Made by a program: the position numbers and the translations under genes. This document shows, piece after piece, positions 63,411 to 64,000 of a DNA stretch of 64,000 bases. The notes below the pieces were generated by a model. That model saw nothing but the letters and a program-made list of their open reading frames with translations. It ran no database searches and was not told the origin of the DNA. The first letter of the stretch is position 1. Every line of letters begins with the position of its first letter. The stretch is from Pedobacter sp. SYP-B3415. GTDB lineage: Bacteria > Bacteroidota > Bacteroidia > Sphingobacteriales > Sphingobacteriaceae. The stretch lies in NCBI RefSeq assembly GCF_004138205.1, contig NZ_RXNQ01000002.1, forward strand, positions 62,001 to 126,000, read 5' to 3'.

Positions 63411-64000
63411 ATGAGTAATGCCAAGCAAAAGATCCTGGTGGTTGATGACGAACCGGATATTCTGGAGTTAATAGAATATAATTTGAAAAAAGAAGGCTAT
63501 CAGGTCTTTCTTGCTCCGAACGGCCAGGAGGGAATTTCTGTTGCGAAAAAAGTGCATCCTGACCTCATCATTCTGGATATAATGATGCCCAAAATGGACG
63601 GCATCGAGGCGTGCAGGATTATGCGCGGAATTCCTGAATTCAAAAGTACCTTCATGGTTTTTCTTACTGCACGCAGCGAGGAATATTCTGAGATAGCAGG
63701 GTTCAATGTTGGCGCTGACGACTACATTGCAAAACCCATCAAGCCGCGCGCACTTGTAAGCCGCATTAATGCTATACTGCGACGCAATGCCAGCAGTGAC
63801 GAGGTTTCAGAAAACAAGGTCGAGGTTGGAGACCTGGTCATAGACAGGGAATCATACCTGGTTTTCCAGGATAATAAAAAGGTTGTTCTGGCGAAAAAAG
63901 AATTTGAGCTTCTGTATCTGCTCGCTTCAAAGCCAGGTAAGGTATACACCCGCGAAGCAATTCTGAAAAATATCTGGGAAGATTCGGTTGTCGTAACAAA
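63411..64000 (+). CDS. Response regulator transcription factor, OmpR/PhoB type, truncated by window
   Basis: From the ATG at 63411 about 196 residues are readable before the window ends. The receiver domain has the acidic pocket D12-D13, phospho-accepting D56 (in LIILDIMMPKMDG), T86 and K108. A winged-helix domain begins around 140 (VVLAKKEFELLYLLASKPGK, then TREAILKNIW). The arrangement matches PhoB/RprY-type regulators, usually paired with a histidine kinase gene just downstream. The stimulus cannot be told. Confidence 0.95.
   Translation, partial: MSNAKQKILVVDDEPDILELIEYNLKKEGYQVFLAPNGQEGISVAKKVHPDLIILDIMMPKMDGIEACRIMRGIPEFKSTFMVFLTARSEEYSEIAGFNVGADDYIAKPIKPRALVSRINAILRRNASSDEVSENKVEVGDLVIDRESYLVFQDNKKVVLAKKEFELLYLLASKPGKVYTREAILKNIWEDSVVVT

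Overview
The window is a chromosomal segment of a Bacteroidota bacterium, most likely family Sphingobacteriaceae (Pedobacter/Mucilaginibacter-like). This is inferred from protein families typical of that group: LruC-type lipoprotein, DUF2147, DUF4369-TlpA, SatD/DUF3307, DUF2795, PorV-like and ferritin-like proteins, two S9 peptidases and the ligase-associated DNA repair set. TAnnTTTG promoter elements lie in front of several genes. No plasmid, phage, rRNA, CRISPR or insertion sequence was recognised. The one clear RNA gene is tRNA-Arg(UCU).

Layout. 1-5.6 kb: a large LruC-type surface lipoprotein running off the left edge, a stand-alone phosphopantetheinyl transferase, a short-chain dehydrogenase (SDR), an STM3941-like membrane protein and an unknown lipoprotein. 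5.69-10.5 kb: a small accessory block (two SDRs, DUF2147 protein, small membrane protein, two convergent AraC regulators). It is flanked by imperfect direct repeats of about 125 bp and sits directly 3' of tRNA-Arg. 10.8-16.6 kb: metal homeostasis. A Zur-like Fur regulator, a thiol DUF3299-like protein, an FtsX permease with a His-rich loop, its ATPase and a MerC protein appear to share near-identical operator-like boxes. A PepSY/DUF4198 pair, probably iron-related, and an OsmC peroxidase-like protein follow.

17-34.8 kb: mostly housekeeping. Nucleoside-recognition membrane protein, M14 carboxypeptidase, S9 peptidase, YidC, CTP synthase, KdsB, deoxynucleoside kinase, TrpS, PlsC-GatC, a LolD/MacB-type ATPase, cobalamin adenosyltransferase, DUF2795 protein, a 52-residue Lmo0937-type membrane protein, IspD and QueA. 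35-41 kb: a MacB-like permease, an aspartate-type aminotransferase, a CDF exporter, then a tightly packed NUDIX-BioA-ferritin-like run.

41-48.3 kb: the four-gene ligase-associated DNA damage operon (exonuclease, ATP-dependent ligase, Lhr-type helicase, PdeM). It is divergent from a SatD-DUF3307 pair, and five regularly spaced palindromes fill the shared intergenic region. 48.3-57.3 kb: DPP4-type peptidase, then a five-gene operon joining a PorV-like protein, a ComEA-like helix-hairpin-helix domain fused to an outer-membrane barrel, and ComEC. This may be a DNA uptake route. A MerR regulator follows. 57.4-64 kb: AlaS, a basic Tyr/His/Arg-rich secreted protein, GatB, a TlpA-type lipoprotein and the start of a PhoB-type response regulator.

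The observations most worth a second look are the SatD palindrome array, the HHH-barrel/ComEC operon, the repeated GCAACATWATTGC boxes over the zinc-like operon, the repeat-flanked block at tRNA-Arg, and the di-iron ferritin-like gene directly behind bioA.
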